Positions 6,901 through 14,929 are shown, counted from the first letter of the stretch. The stretch: DNA of 23,341 nucleotides from Chloroflexota bacterium (GCA_029555885.1 JAKPQT010000629.1:1-23341), one strand, 5' to 3'. Numbers and translations are program-made. The notes: a model not told the origin generated them from the sequence alone.

Positions 6901-7293
6901 CTATCCCTCCTGGCTCCGTCGTCGCACGACGCGCACGGCTTCCTTGGTCGTGTTCAGGCCCAGCGTCGCACACTTGAGCCGCGTCGCGGCAATCTCACGG
7001 CCCAGCACGTCGAGGATTACATCGCTCGGTGTGGCCTCGACGTCGGCCAGCGTCTTGCCGTGGAACATCTCGGTCACGATGGAGGATGCCGCCTGACTGA
7101 TGGTGCAGCCCTCGCCCTCGAACGAGATATCCTCGATGCGCCCGTCGCCATCCACCTTCAGATAGAAGGTGACGATATCGCCGCAGCCGGGATTGCCGCC
7201 CTTCTGTACTACAGAGGCTGCCGGCAATGCGCCGTAGTGTCGCGGGTTCTCATAATGGTCGAGAATGAAATCTATCTGTGCCTGTCGGTCCAC
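6901..7293 (-). CDS. Second SufU-like Fe-S scaffold protein (upstream of sufS)
   Basis: 130 residues from the preferred start, matching the length of the paralogue at 5219-5599. Counted from GTG 7293, the conserved sites are C37 (NPGCGD, D39), C63 (GEGCTIS) and C108 (RLKCATL). The Cys2-Cys3 distance is again 45, and Lys precedes the third Cys. The GTG at 7293 has GGAGGG about 10 nt upstream; a TTG at 7341 in the same frame is less likely, since it would add an unmatched 16 residues with no good RBS. The two paralogues differ widely in sequence, so this is not a recent duplication. Role: sulfur acceptor or scaffold; division of labour unknown. Confidence 0.9.
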   Translation of the reverse strand: MDRQAQIDFILDHYENPRHYGALPAASVVQKGGNPGCGDIVTFYLKVDGDGRIEDISFEGEGCTISQAASSIVTEMFHGKTLADVEATPSDVILDVLGREIAATRLKCATLGLNTTKEAVRVVRRRSQEG

Positions 7294-7357
7294 GCTGGCA
7301 AATCCCTCCACGAACGCATAGTATAGCGCGGTCGGGCTCAAAAAGGAAGATCAGTCG

Positions 7358-8209
7358 TCATCGCTCGATCGGCACGCCGACCAGGTTGCCCCACTCCGTC
7401 CAACTGCCATCATAATTGCGCACATTGGGGTAGCCGAGCAGGTACTTGAGCACGAACCAGGTATGGCTCGACCGCTCTCCGATGCGGCAATAGGCGATGA
7501 TGTTATCGTCCGGCTTCAGGCCCTGCTCGCCCTCGTAGATGGCGCGTAGCTGATCCGCCGTCTTGAAGCTCCCATCGGTCGGGTTAGCCGCGCGGGCCCA
7601 GGGCACGTTGACAGCGCCTCTGATGTGGCCGGCGCGGAGTGCACCTTCCTGCGGATACCCTTCCATGTGATAGAGCTGGCCCGTGTATTCGCCGGCGCTG
7701 CGCACATCCACCAGGGGACGGTTGGCCGCGATGTGGGACAACACGTCCTCGCGGAAGGCCCGAATCTTGTAGTCGGCCCGATCCTGCGCATGGTATTCAG
7801 TCTGCGGCACGCTGGGCACCTCTTTGGTCATGGGCCGGCCTTCCTGCTCCCACTTGAGTCGCCCGCCGTCCATCACGGCAGTGCGCGTGTGGCCGAACAG
7901 CTCGAAGATCCAAAGCGCATAGCAGGCCCACCAGTTATTCTTGTCGCCATAGAAGACGACGAGGGTGTCATTGGTGATACCGTTGCGCCGCATCAAGTCT
8001 TCGAACTGCGCGCGGTTGAGGTAGTCCCGCGTGATCGGGTCGTTGAGGTCGGCAACCCAGTCGATCTGAACTGCGCCGGGAATGTGGCCGCGCGAGTAGA
8101 GCAGCAGGTCCTCGTTGGATTCGACGATGCGGACGCCCGGATCATTCAGATGATCTGCGACCCATTGCGTCGTGACGAGCTTTTCCGGATGGGCGTAGCC
8201 CTGGGTCAT
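7358..8209 (-). CDS. Thiosulfate/3-mercaptopyruvate sulfurtransferase, two rhodanese domains (CysA-like)
   Basis: 283 residues. The N-terminal inactive rhodanese domain (about 8-125) contains [13 protein letters not shown] and [12 protein letters not shown]. The C-terminal catalytic domain (about 150-283) contains LVDVRS at 166-171, [11 protein letters not shown], and the active loop [12 protein letters not shown] with nucleophile C241. The CRIGER loop is the form in actinobacterial CysA thiosulfate sulfurtransferases. It transfers sulfane sulfur to thiophilic acceptors. ATG at 8209 has a strong GGAGGT 6 nt upstream; an in-frame TTG at 8233 lies inside the upstream heptad repeat and is rejected. 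Its place between sufD and the scaffold genes suggests it feeds or protects sulfur for cluster assembly. Confidence 0.95.
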   Translation of the reverse strand: MTQGYAHPEKLVTTQWVADHLNDPGVRIVESNEDLLLYSRGHIPGAVQIDWVADLNDPITRDYLNRAQFEDLMRRNGITNDTLVVFYGDKNNWWACYALWIFELFGHTRTAVMDGGRLKWEQEGRPMTKEVPSVPQTEYHAQDRADYKIRAFREDVLSHIAANRPLVDVRSAGEYTGQLYHMEGYPQEGALRAGHIRGAVNVPWARAANPTDGSFKTADQLRAIYEGEQGLKPDDNIIAYCRIGERSSHTWFVLKYLLGYPNVRNYDGSWTEWGNLVGVPIER

Positions 8210-8226
8210 GTGTGTACCTCCATCAC

Positions 8227-8315
8227 GATTCAAGATTGCAGATTGAAGATTGCGGATATGGACTTCCGCGTGCCTTAACGGGAAATCCTCAATCTGTAAT
8301 CTTCAATCTTCAATC
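8227..8315. repeat. Inverted repeat of degenerate 7-nt units (consensus GATTGAA) between sufD and the sulfurtransferase
   Basis: The left arm 8227-8261 reads as five 7-nt units (GATTCAA, GATTGCA, GATTGAA, GATTGCG, GATATGG). The right arm 8281-8315 has five units in inverse orientation (complement GATTGAA, GATTGAA, GATTACA, GATTGAG, GATTTCC). The arms align unit to unit around a 19-nt centre, giving a long imperfect hairpin. It starts right after the sufD stop and ends just upstream of the next gene's RBS. It is AT-rich compared with the flanking genes. Confidence 0.8.
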
Positions 8316-8316
8316 G

Positions 8317-9630
8317 CTAGAGTCCCAACTTCCGCGCGATCTCGGTCTCAAGCTTGTTGCGCACGCCTTCGACCGGGATGCGGTTCAGGACTTCTTCGAA
8401 GAAGCCCTGCACGATCATGCGTTCGGCGTTGGTGCGGTCGATGCCGCGCGACATCAGGTAGAAGATGTATTCGGCGGGCACCTGGCCCGCGGTCGCGCCG
8501 TGCGTGCAGCGCACATCGTCCGCTTCGATTTCCAGCCCCGGGATGCTGTCGGCGCGCGCCGTCTTGCTCAGCATCAGGTTGCGGTTCGCCTGGTAGGCGT
8601 TGGTCTTCTGCGCGCCAGGGTAGACCTTAATGTACCCCTGATACACCGAGCGCGAACGATCCTTGAGCGCACCCTTGATGAGCAGGTCGCTGGTCGTGTT
8701 CTGCGCAACGTGCAACTGGTTCGTGTGATGGTCCAGGTGCTGGCGGCCACCGGGGAAGTACAGCCCCAGCAGCTCACCGTGCGCGCCGCGGCCGTTAAGC
8801 TCCATGTTGATCCATGCCTTGCTCAGGCGGCTGCCCCACGAGCCGATGAAATAGCGCACCAGGCTGTCCGGCTGGAGCTGCATGCGCTGTGTGCTGAAGT
8901 TCCATGCGCTCTCGGCCAGGTTCTGCAAGTGCAGGTAATGTAGCTGGCTGTTCGGGCCTGCGGCCAACTCCACCGCGCTGTTGCTCATGCCGCTTGCCGC
9001 ACCCAGGTAATCCTCCACGAGCGTAACAACGGCGCTCTCTTCGGTGAGCACCAGCGTGTGATGGAAGCCGGCCTGCTTGCCTTCGGACTGGTAGACCACC
9101 GTCTGCAGAGGCTGGTCGATCACCACGTTGCGCGGGACATAGACGAAGGTCCCGCTGTTCCACAGCGCATAGTGGAGCGCGCTGAACTTGTTCTCGTCGG
9201 TCGCGACCACGCTGCCGAGCGCCCGCTGCACCAGCTCCGGATGCTGCCGGACGGCCGATGCGAGGTCGGTAAAGATGACCCCGCGACGCTCCAGCTCGTC
9301 GTTCATCCGGTAATGGCGCCGCACGCCATCCACGATCGCCATATCGGCAACCGCTTCCACCTCGCGCAGGCTCTTGTCGGCCTCTTCGGGCAGGCTGTCA
9401 CCGGCCGTCGTGCCGGGCAGGGGCCGATAGTCTTCCAGCTTGAAGCCGGTCAGCTTGGTGCGCCGCCAGGTTTCCTCTGCGCCCGTGGGCCAGGGAATTT
9501 CCTCGAAGAAGCGCCAGGCCTTGAGCCGCGCTTCGAGCAGCCAGGCCGGTTCCCCGTGCATCTGCGAAAGGGCTTCTACGGTTGCCGCGGAGATGTTTTC
9601 TGCTACTGCCAGGTTTGGACTCGTCGTCAT
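8317..9630 (-). CDS. sufD: Fe-S cluster assembly protein SufD
   Basis: 437 residues, typical for SufD. It is the SufB paralogue in the SufBC2D scaffold complex and acts in the cytoplasm. The N-terminal helical part carries WRRTKL; the C-terminal beta-helix part ends with RCTHGATAGQVPAEYIFYLMSRGI, where C375 and H377 belong to the conserved CTHGAT motif. The ATG at 9630 has GAGGGAG about 11 nt upstream and lies 16 bp after the sufB stop. An in-frame TTG at 9654 would overlap sufB and is rejected. Followed by the heptad inverted repeat. Confidence 0.96.
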   Translation of the reverse strand: MTTSPNLAVAENISAATVEALSQMHGEPAWLLEARLKAWRFFEEIPWPTGAEETWRRTKLTGFKLEDYRPLPGTTAGDSLPEEADKSLREVEAVADMAIVDGVRRHYRMNDELERRGVIFTDLASAVRQHPELVQRALGSVVATDENKFSALHYALWNSGTFVYVPRNVVIDQPLQTVVYQSEGKQAGFHHTLVLTEESAVVTLVEDYLGAASGMSNSAVELAAGPNSQLHYLHLQNLAESAWNFSTQRMQLQPDSLVRYFIGSWGSRLSKAWINMELNGRGAHGELLGLYFPGGRQHLDHHTNQLHVAQNTTSDLLIKGALKDRSRSVYQGYIKVYPGAQKTNAYQANRNLMLSKTARADSIPGLEIEADDVRCTHGATAGQVPAEYIFYLMSRGIDRTNAERMIVQGFFEEVLNRIPVEGVRNKLETEIARKLGL

Positions 9631-9646
9631 GTTCGTCACCACTCCC

Positions 9647-11065
9647 TCAACCAATCGAGCCTTCCATCTGCAACTGGATCAGCCGGTTCATTTCGACGGC
9701 GTATTCCATCGGCAGTTCCTTGACCATCGGCTCGATGAAGCCGGAAACGATCATGGCGCTCGCCTCATCTTCGCTCAGCCCGCGGCTCATCAGGTAGAAG
9801 AGCTGTTCCTCGCCGATCTTGCTGACCGACGCCTCGTGGCCGACCGTCACATCCTCTTCGTCGATCTCGATGTAAGGGTAGGTGTCCGACCGGCTCTGTG
9901 CATCCAGCAGCAGCGCATCGCAGACGACGTTGGACTTCGCGCCCGCCGCGCCCTTGCTCACCTTGAGCAGGCCCCGGTACGATGCCCGGCCGCCGCCCTT
10001 GCTGATGGACTTCGAAATCAACTGGCTGGTCGTGTTCGGCGCCGCATGGACGAGCTTGCCGCCCGCGTCCAGGTGCTGCCCCGGGCCGGCAAAGGCCATC
10101 GAGAGAATCTGCCCTCTTGCGCCCGGTCCAAGCATGTAGACCGACGGGTACTTCATCGTGACCTTCGAGCCGAGGTTTGCATCGACCCACTCCATCGTGC
10201 CGCCGTCGTAGACGAGCGAGCGCTGGGTCACCAGGTTGTAGACGTTGGTGGACCAGTTCTGGATGGTCGTATAGCGACAGCGCGCGTTCTTGCGCACGAT
10301 GATCTCGATGACGCCGCTGTGCAGCGAGTCCTCGGAGTAGGTGGGTGCGGTACAGCCCTCGACATAATGCACCGTGGCGCCCTCGTCTACGATGATGAGG
10401 GTGCGCTCGAACTGCCCCATGCTCTGCGCGTTGATGCGGAAGTACGCCTGCAGGGGGATGTCGAGGTGGACGCCCTTCGGCACGTACACGAACGAGCCGC
10501 CCGACCAGAAGGCCGTGTTCAGCGCGGCAAAGACGTTATCCGTCGAGGGGACGACCGTGCCGAAGTACTCGCGGTAGATGTCCTCGTGCTCGCGCAGGCC
10601 ACTGTCCGAGTCCATGAAGATGACGCCCATCTTCTCCCACTCTTCCTTGAGTGAGTGGTAGATGGCTTCGCTCTCATACTGCGCGCCCACGCCAGCCAAG
10701 AACTTGCGCTCCGCCTCCGGGATGCCCAGCTTGTCGAACGTCTCCTTGATGTCCGCAGGGACATCGTCCCAGCTCTTGCCTTGGGCCTCGGTCGGCTTGA
10801 TATAGTAGTAGATATCCTGGTAGTCGATACCGCTGAGGTCCGCGCCCCACGTGGGGATGGACTTGGACACGAAGATGTCGAGCGCTTCATGGCGCAACTT
10901 GCGCATCCACTCCGGCTCGCCTTTCATCGTGCTGATCTGGTCCACGATTTCGTGGTCCAGGCCCTTACGCGACTTGAAGGCGTAGTTCTCCGGCTGGCTC
11001 CAGCCGTATTGATATTCAGTCTTGAGATCACCGAGAATCTGATGATCGGAATTGGTTGCCGACAT
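9647..11065 (-). CDS. sufB: Fe-S cluster assembly scaffold protein SufB
   Basis: 472 residues, normal for SufB, the scaffold on which clusters form with SufC and SufD. Landmarks: [15 protein letters not shown] near 18-32, [20 protein letters not shown] at 191-210, VEGCTAP with C238, [11 protein letters not shown] with C382, [11 protein letters not shown], and [21 protein letters not shown] at 409-429. The position matching E. coli C405 is Ser in the SRSDT form common outside proteobacteria. ATG at 11065 is preceded by GAGGAGA. It begins 32 bp after the sufC stop. Confidence 0.98.
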   Translation of the reverse strand: MSATNSDHQILGDLKTEYQYGWSQPENYAFKSRKGLDHEIVDQISTMKGEPEWMRKLRHEALDIFVSKSIPTWGADLSGIDYQDIYYYIKPTEAQGKSWDDVPADIKETFDKLGIPEAERKFLAGVGAQYESEAIYHSLKEEWEKMGVIFMDSDSGLREHEDIYREYFGTVVPSTDNVFAALNTAFWSGGSFVYVPKGVHLDIPLQAYFRINAQSMGQFERTLIIVDEGATVHYVEGCTAPTYSEDSLHSGVIEIIVRKNARCRYTTIQNWSTNVYNLVTQRSLVYDGGTMEWVDANLGSKVTMKYPSVYMLGPGARGQILSMAFAGPGQHLDAGGKLVHAAPNTTSQLISKSISKGGGRASYRGLLKVSKGAAGAKSNVVCDALLLDAQSRSDTYPYIEIDEEDVTVGHEASVSKIGEEQLFYLMSRGLSEDEASAMIVSGFIEPMVKELPMEYAVEMNRLIQLQMEGSIG

Positions 11066-11097
11066 AATGCTCTCCTCGATCCAATAATCCGGCCCGC

Positions 11098-11931
11098 TCA
11101 GGCCAGTTCCTGCCCGTTCATCGGTTCACCGAACTGCTCGCGAATCCACTGGTAGCCCTTCTCCTCGAGCTCATGGGCTAACTCCGGCCCGCCTGACATG
11201 ACGATGCGGCCGTTGTAGAAGACATGGACGAAGTGCGGCTTGATGTAGTTCAGGAGCCGCTGGTAGTGCGTAATCAGCAGGACGCCGAGATTGGGGCCGA
11301 GCACGCTGTTGACGCCCTCGGACACCACGCGCAGCGCGTCGATGTCCAGCCCGGAGTCGGTCTCGTCGAGGACGGCAAACTTCGGCTCCAGCATCGCCAT
11401 CTGCAGGATCTCTGCGCGCTTCTTCTCGCCGCCGGAGAAGCCTTCGTTAAGATAGCGGCGCGCGAACGCCGGGTCAATGTGCAGCCGGTCCATCTTCTCA
11501 GTGAGTTCCTTGCGGAACTCGCGCATCGGCATCAGCTCGGAGCCGATGGGCTTGGCTGCGCCGCCTTCAGCCACGGCCTGCTTGGCCTTCTCGGTGTACC
11601 CGCGCACCGCGCTGACGGCCTGGCGCAGGAAGTTCGCCATGCTGACGCCCGGAATGGCCGTGGGGTATTGGAACGCCAGGAAGACGCCGGCCTTCGCCCG
11701 CTCATCCGGCTCCATCTCCAGCAGGCTCTGCCCGTTCATCAGGATATCGCCGCCTACCACCTCGTAATGCGGGTGGCCGGCAATGGTATAAGCCAGGGTG
11801 CTCTTGCCGGAGCCATTCGGCCCCATCAAGGCATGGACCTCTCCAGGCCGGATCGTCAGGTTCACACCCTTCAGAATCGGCTTGCCCTCGACGTTCACCT
11901 GGAGATCCTTGACAACCAGTTCTTCGCTCAT
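11098..11931 (-). CDS. sufC: Fe-S cluster assembly ATPase SufC
   Basis: 277 residues, an ABC-type ATPase that powers the SufBCD complex. Seen: Walker [10 protein letters not shown] at 37-45, Q-loop FQYP at 87-90, signature FSGGEKKR at 165-172, Walker B FAVLDE at 185-190, D-loop SGLD, and H-loop His222. It is about 25 residues longer than E. coli SufC, largely from an Ala/Gly-rich stretch near 113-131. ATG at 11931 has AAGGAG upstream. The second heptad repeat separates it from sufR. Confidence 0.98.
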   Translation of the reverse strand: MSEELVVKDLQVNVEGKPILKGVNLTIRPGEVHALMGPNGSGKSTLAYTIAGHPHYEVVGGDILMNGQSLLEMEPDERAKAGVFLAFQYPTAIPGVSMANFLRQAVSAVRGYTEKAKQAVAEGGAAKPIGSELMPMREFRKELTEKMDRLHIDPAFARRYLNEGFSGGEKKRAEILQMAMLEPKFAVLDETDSGLDIDALRVVSEGVNSVLGPNLGVLLITHYQRLLNYIKPHFVHVFYNGRIVMSGGPELAHELEEKGYQWIREQFGEPMNGQELA

Positions 11932-11949
11932 GCTCAGTGGCTCCTTAGA

Positions 11950-12027
11950 TAATAAGAAATTAGTAATGAGTAATTAGAAATGAGAAGCGAGTACGTTTTC
12001 TTGTTACTCGTTACTCATTACTGATTA
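11950..12027. repeat. Inverted repeat of degenerate 7-nt units (consensus TAATGAG) between sufR and sufC, entering the sufR 3' end
   Basis: The left arm 11950-11991 reads as TAATAAG, AAATTAG, TAATGAG, TAATTAG, AAATGAG, AAGCGAG. The right arm 12000-12027 carries four inverted units (complement TAATCAG, TAATGAG, TAACGAG, TAACAAG). The centre is 8 nt. The sufR stop TAA (12011-12013) lies inside the right arm, so the last residues of that protein (VISNE) are encoded by repeat units. It resembles the 8227-8315 repeat in design but has another consensus. Confidence 0.8.
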
Positions 12028-12664
12028 CCTGCTCGTCGCCCGTGTCGATCTTGAACTTGCAGCCATGATGCCCGTCCAGGGTGCACGACACCAGCTCGAC
12101 CGGCTGGTTGACTACCTGGGCAATCATGCCTTGTTCCATGTCGCAGATGGCCCGGTACTCGCGTGCCAGTTCGTAGTACGGGCAAGTGTATTCCCTGAAG
12201 ACGATGCCGTCCGCCTCGAAGTGGACTTCCGACATGATGCCCTTCGCGTTGAGCAGCTCGCTCAATGCCACCATGCGCTCGGCGGGCGCTTCGCTGCCGA
12301 TCTGGCGGGCATACTGGTCGGCCATGCGCTTGCTCAGGCGGGCCAGCAGCTCCTGGACCTTTTGCGGTCCTTCGGTCAGCAGAATCTCGCGCAGCAGGGA
12401 GTTGGTGAATTCGTCGTAGTGGTGCGGGAACAGCGCGCGGCCTTTCGCTGTCAGGCTGTAGACATGCTTGGGCCGCCCGCGACCGATGTTCTCGGTCCGG
12501 TGCTCGATGTAACCCTCGGCGAGCAGGCCGGTCAGCTGCTGGCGAATCGCGTTCGCGGTCACGCCCAGCAGGTCTTCCAGGTCCTTCACCGTGGCAGTGC
12601 CCCTGCGCTGCAGGGCGGTCAATAACTCGCCCGCAGGACTGCCGGTTAGCTGCTTCTGTAGCAT
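12011..12664 (-). CDS. sufR: Suf operon repressor SufR-like, winged-helix with C-terminal Cys cluster
   Basis: 217 residues. An N-terminal winged helix-turn-helix (about 12-75: VKDLEDLLGVTANAIRQQL, then the wing RGRPKHVYSLT) is followed by a helical region and a C-terminal sensor. Cysteines C161, C174, C194 and C202 lie in the last third; C161-x12-C174 resembles the ligand spacing known for SufR, which binds an Fe-S cluster and represses suf when clusters are sufficient. First gene of the operon, ATG at 12664 with GAGGAG 5 nt upstream. Autoregulation through the palindrome near the promoter is expected but inferred. The final residues are encoded by a heptad repeat. Confidence 0.92.
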   Translation of the reverse strand: MLQKQLTGSPAGELLTALQRRGTATVKDLEDLLGVTANAIRQQLTGLLAEGYIEHRTENIGRGRPKHVYSLTAKGRALFPHHYDEFTNSLLREILLTEGPQKVQELLARLSKRMADQYARQIGSEAPAERMVALSELLNAKGIMSEVHFEADGIVFREYTCPYYELAREYRAICDMEQGMIAQVVNQPVELVSCTLDGHHGCKFKIDTGDEQVISNE

Positions 12665-12700
12665 CTCATCTCCTCACACGCCCTACGATTCACAGGAGGC

Positions 12701-12729
12701 AGCATATCATGGCCGGGCATTTTTGTCAA
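12701..12729 (-). promoter_or_regulatory. Promoter of the suf operon
   Basis: On the minus strand TTGACA (12724-12729) and TATGCT (12701-12706) are exactly 17 bp apart. The -35 is perfect; the -10 matches at 4 of 6 positions. The implied leader is about 30 nt, ending at GAGGAG before sufR. No other comparably good promoter was seen upstream of the suf genes. Confidence 0.8.
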
Positions 12730-12740
12730 ATACGTATGTG
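12727..12740. promoter_or_regulatory. Candidate operator: CAAATACGTATGTG palindrome beside the suf -35
   Basis: A 14-bp near-perfect palindrome with an 8-bp perfect core ATACGTAT. It overlaps the suf -35 by three bases and lies between the suf promoter and the divergent SDR promoter. A repressor bound here could occlude RNA polymerase. Assignment to SufR is inference. Confidence 0.4.
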
Positions 12741-12770
12741 TAAAATATCAAAAATATGGATGCTGCGGAG

Positions 12771-12800
12771 ATGACGGGCCGAGGATGGGTAGAGTATAAT
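12771..12800 (+). promoter_or_regulatory. Promoter of the plus-strand SDR gene
   Basis: A perfect TATAAT (12795-12800) with ATGACG (12771-12776) 18 bp upstream. The -35 matches at 4 of 6 positions. The implied leader is about 40 nt to the ATG at 12849. Confidence 0.6.
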
Positions 12801-12848
12801 CATGCGAGCCAAAGCACGCGACATGAAGTGGAAGAGGAGGATGCACTG

Positions 12849-13580
12849 ATGGATCTGCAGGGTAAAGTTGCGTTGGTCACGGGGGGGGCCATCCGGGTCG
12901 GCAAGGCCATCAGCCTGGAGCTGGCACACGCCGGCGCGGACATCGTGGTGAACTACAACTCCTCCGCCGGCCCGGCGGAGGAGACGGTTGCCGAAATCCA
13001 GGAATTGGGGCGGCGGGCCATCGCGCAGCAGGCGGATGTCTCGCAGGGGGACCAGGTGCAGCGGCTGATTGATCGGGCGGTCAGTGAGCTGGGGCGGCTG
13101 GATGTGCTCGTCAACAGTGCATCCGTCTGGCGCCGCACGCCGTGGGCCGAGCTGGACGAGGCCGAGTGGGACCGGCAAATCGCGGTGGACCTCAAGGGGC
13201 CTTTCCTCTGCGCGCGGGCAGCCGCGCCGCACCTGGCTGCGCACGGCGACGGCGCAATCGTCAACATCGTGGACCTCTCGGCCTTCACGCCGTTCCCCAA
13301 CTTCCTGCCGCATTCGGTCGCGAAGGCCGGGCTGCTCAACATGACCTACTCGCTCGCCATGGAGCTGGCGCCCGCAGTGCGCGTCAATGCCATCGCGCCC
13401 GGCCCGGTGCTGCCGCCGCCGGAGTATACGGAACAGCAGTTGGCAGTGAGCGCGAAGCGGACACTGCTCAAGCGATGGGGTACGCCGGCGGACGTGGCGC
13501 GCGCGGTGCGCTACCTGGTAGAGGCGGAGTACGTGACGGGCGCGGTGCTGCCGGTCGATGGGGGAGAACGGCTGACCTGA
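12849..13580 (+). CDS. SDR family oxidoreductase, pteridine reductase (PTR1)-like
   Basis: 243 residues, a classical-length SDR. The dinucleotide motif is TGGAIRVGK at 11-19, with Arg16 in the place typical of NADPH-using pteridine reductases. NSASVW at 89-94 replaces NNAG. The catalytic region NIVDLS puts Asp142 where PTR1 has its catalytic Asp, 13 residues before the usual Tyr. Here that position is His155 (HSVAK), with Lys159 kept. NAIAPGPVLPP at 180-190 and PVDGG near the end are family features. The ATG at 12849 has AGGAGG 8 nt upstream. The reaction, reduction of a pterin or other carbonyl/imine, is inferred, and the His makes activity uncertain. Confidence 0.85.
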   Translation: MDLQGKVALVTGGAIRVGKAISLELAHAGADIVVNYNSSAGPAEETVAEIQELGRRAIAQQADVSQGDQVQRLIDRAVSELGRLDVLVNSASVWRRTPWAELDEAEWDRQIAVDLKGPFLCARAAAPHLAAHGDGAIVNIVDLSAFTPFPNFLPHSVAKAGLLNMTYSLAMELAPAVRVNAIAPGPVLPPPEYTEQQLAVSAKRTLLKRWGTPADVARAVRYLVEAEYVTGAVLPVDGGERLT

Positions 13581-13616
13581 ACGCGGCGCCGCTCAGTCGT
13601 ACTGTGAAGGGGCTGT

Positions 13617-13949
13617 ATGTCAACGGCGTGGCTCGTATCGCCGCCTTGGGACCGGTTCGTCATCGCAGGTGTCCTGGTTGTCGCGAGCGTGTTGGTCTTC
13701 TGGCTGTCCTACACTGGCTATGAGTACCGGTACTTCACCGGTAAAGCGCTGAAGCTCGCGCTACTGCGAACTGTCGGATGGCTTGTGATGTACGGGGGCA
13801 CCTTCGTGCTCATATTCGCCTTGCTGTCGCGGGTGTGGCCGGCGGGCTGGCTGCGCTACGTCATAGGCGGCGGTGTTTGGTGGCTGCTCACCGAAACGGT
13901 GCTCGCGCTGGGCTGGCAGTGGCTCAACCGCCTGCTGGAGGCATGGTAG
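13617..13949 (+). CDS. Small integral membrane protein of unknown function
   Basis: 110 residues, not recognised. Three hydrophobic stretches at about 15-33, 50-70 and 76-98 suggest three membrane spans. It is Trp-rich near the C-terminus (GVWWLLTE, GWQWLNRLLEAW). It starts 36 bp after the SDR stop, with AAGGGG about 5 nt before the ATG, so it is probably co-transcribed with the SDR. Its stop is only 12 bp from the convergent transporter gene stop, and I see no clear terminator hairpin between them. Confidence 0.7.
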   Translation: MSTAWLVSPPWDRFVIAGVLVVASVLVFWLSYTGYEYRYFTGKALKLALLRTVGWLVMYGGTFVLIFALLSRVWPAGWLRYVIGGGVWWLLTETVLALGWQWLNRLLEAW

Positions 13950-13961
13950 CCGGGCTTCACG

Positions 13962-14915
13962 CTATACACTGAGGCTGATCGCGAGCGCGGGCAGCGAGAG
14001 GATGGTGGAGAGGACGATGATCGCGCCGGCCAGTTGTTCATCGGAGCCGAGCTGGCCGGCCATCACGTAGGATGCGGTTGCAGTGGGCGTTGCCAGGTAG
14101 ATCATCGCGATGCGCAGCTCGATCGGGGATAGCCCGAACACGGTCACCAGGAGATACCCCACCAACGGCGCCACGCCGACCTTGACCAGCGCTGCACCCG
14201 CAGCCTGCGCCCAGCGGCCCCTCAGGGCTGTCAGCGACAACGTCGCACCCACGCCCAGCAGTGCGAGGGGCGTCGTCATCTGCCCCAATGTTGCGCAGGT
14301 ACGTGCCACGATAGCCGGCAATTCCCATCCGCTCACCGCGAACAGCAGTCCTGCCAGGCAAGCCACGATGAAGGGGTTCGTAACCAGGGCGACACCCAGC
14401 TTGCGGAGGTAGGCCGTGCGAGCCTCTGGCGGCTGGCCTGCCGCAGCGCCGCCGCTCGCGACGAGTACGACGACGGCAACGATGTTGTAGATGGGGACAA
14501 TCAGCGCCAGCGCCAGCACAGCCAGCGTGCGCACCGCAGGGTCGATGGCGCCATCTGCGCCCGTGAGCGCAAGTGTGATCGCGGGCAGGCCGACATAAGC
14601 GAGATTCCCGCGAAAACCGCCCTGCACGAACGCGCCGGTCCCGTGGCGTGGCACACGCAGCAACCACGCCACGAGATAGCCCACACCGATGCACGCGGCC
14701 GTGGCGGCCAGGATGACGCCCGCCACGCGCAGCGCAGCATCACCGCCGAGCTCGGCGGTGGCCGTCTCCTCGAACAGGAGCGCAGGCAGCGCGATCCAGT
14801 AGAGCAGCCGGTTCGTCTCGCGAAACAGGCCCGCAGATGCAAAGCGCGTTCGCCGCAGCACGGCCCCCAGGAGCACAATGGCGAGCAGTGGGACGAGCGT
14901 GTTGAACGCGAGCAT
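13962..14915 (-). CDS. AEC (auxin efflux carrier) family transporter
   Basis: 317 residues, almost entirely hydrophobic, consistent with about ten membrane spans in two halves. Landmarks are the N-terminal LVPLLAIVLLGAVLRR, RGNLAYVGLPA near 104-114 (AEC-type N.G..G.P element), and the second-half MTTPLALLGVGATLS and YLATPTATASYVMAGQLG. Bacterial members export or import small organic anions; the substrate cannot be read here. It is last in the minus-strand run, 14 bp after the TspO-like gene, with a weak RBS. Confidence 0.9.
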   Translation of the reverse strand: MLAFNTLVPLLAIVLLGAVLRRTRFASAGLFRETNRLLYWIALPALLFEETATAELGGDAALRVAGVILAATAACIGVGYLVAWLLRVPRHGTGAFVQGGFRGNLAYVGLPAITLALTGADGAIDPAVRTLAVLALALIVPIYNIVAVVVLVASGGAAAGQPPEARTAYLRKLGVALVTNPFIVACLAGLLFAVSGWELPAIVARTCATLGQMTTPLALLGVGATLSLTALRGRWAQAAGAALVKVGVAPLVGYLLVTVFGLSPIELRIAMIYLATPTATASYVMAGQLGSDEQLAGAIIVLSTILSLPALAISLSV

Positions 14916-14929
14916 CGCGGGGCAGAGTG

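Noticed and set aside
7294..7341. Longer TTG start for the first SufU-like gene
   Set aside because: No good RBS, and the added residues have no counterpart in the paralogue.
9440..10654. A 404-codon plus-strand open frame
   Set aside because: Antisense to sufB and sufD; composition is that of a GC-rich shadow frame.
8227..12027. CRISPR-like arrays at the heptad repeats
   Set aside because: Units are 7 nt with no spacers and occur as inverted arms; no cas genes nearby.
12756..12848. Upstream ATG for the SDR gene
   Set aside because: It would place the TATAAT element inside the coding region and add residues before the usual SDR start; the ATG at 12849 has AGGAGG upstream.
13950..13961. Bidirectional terminator between the convergent genes
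   Set aside because: Only 12 bp and no convincing inverted repeat across the two stops.
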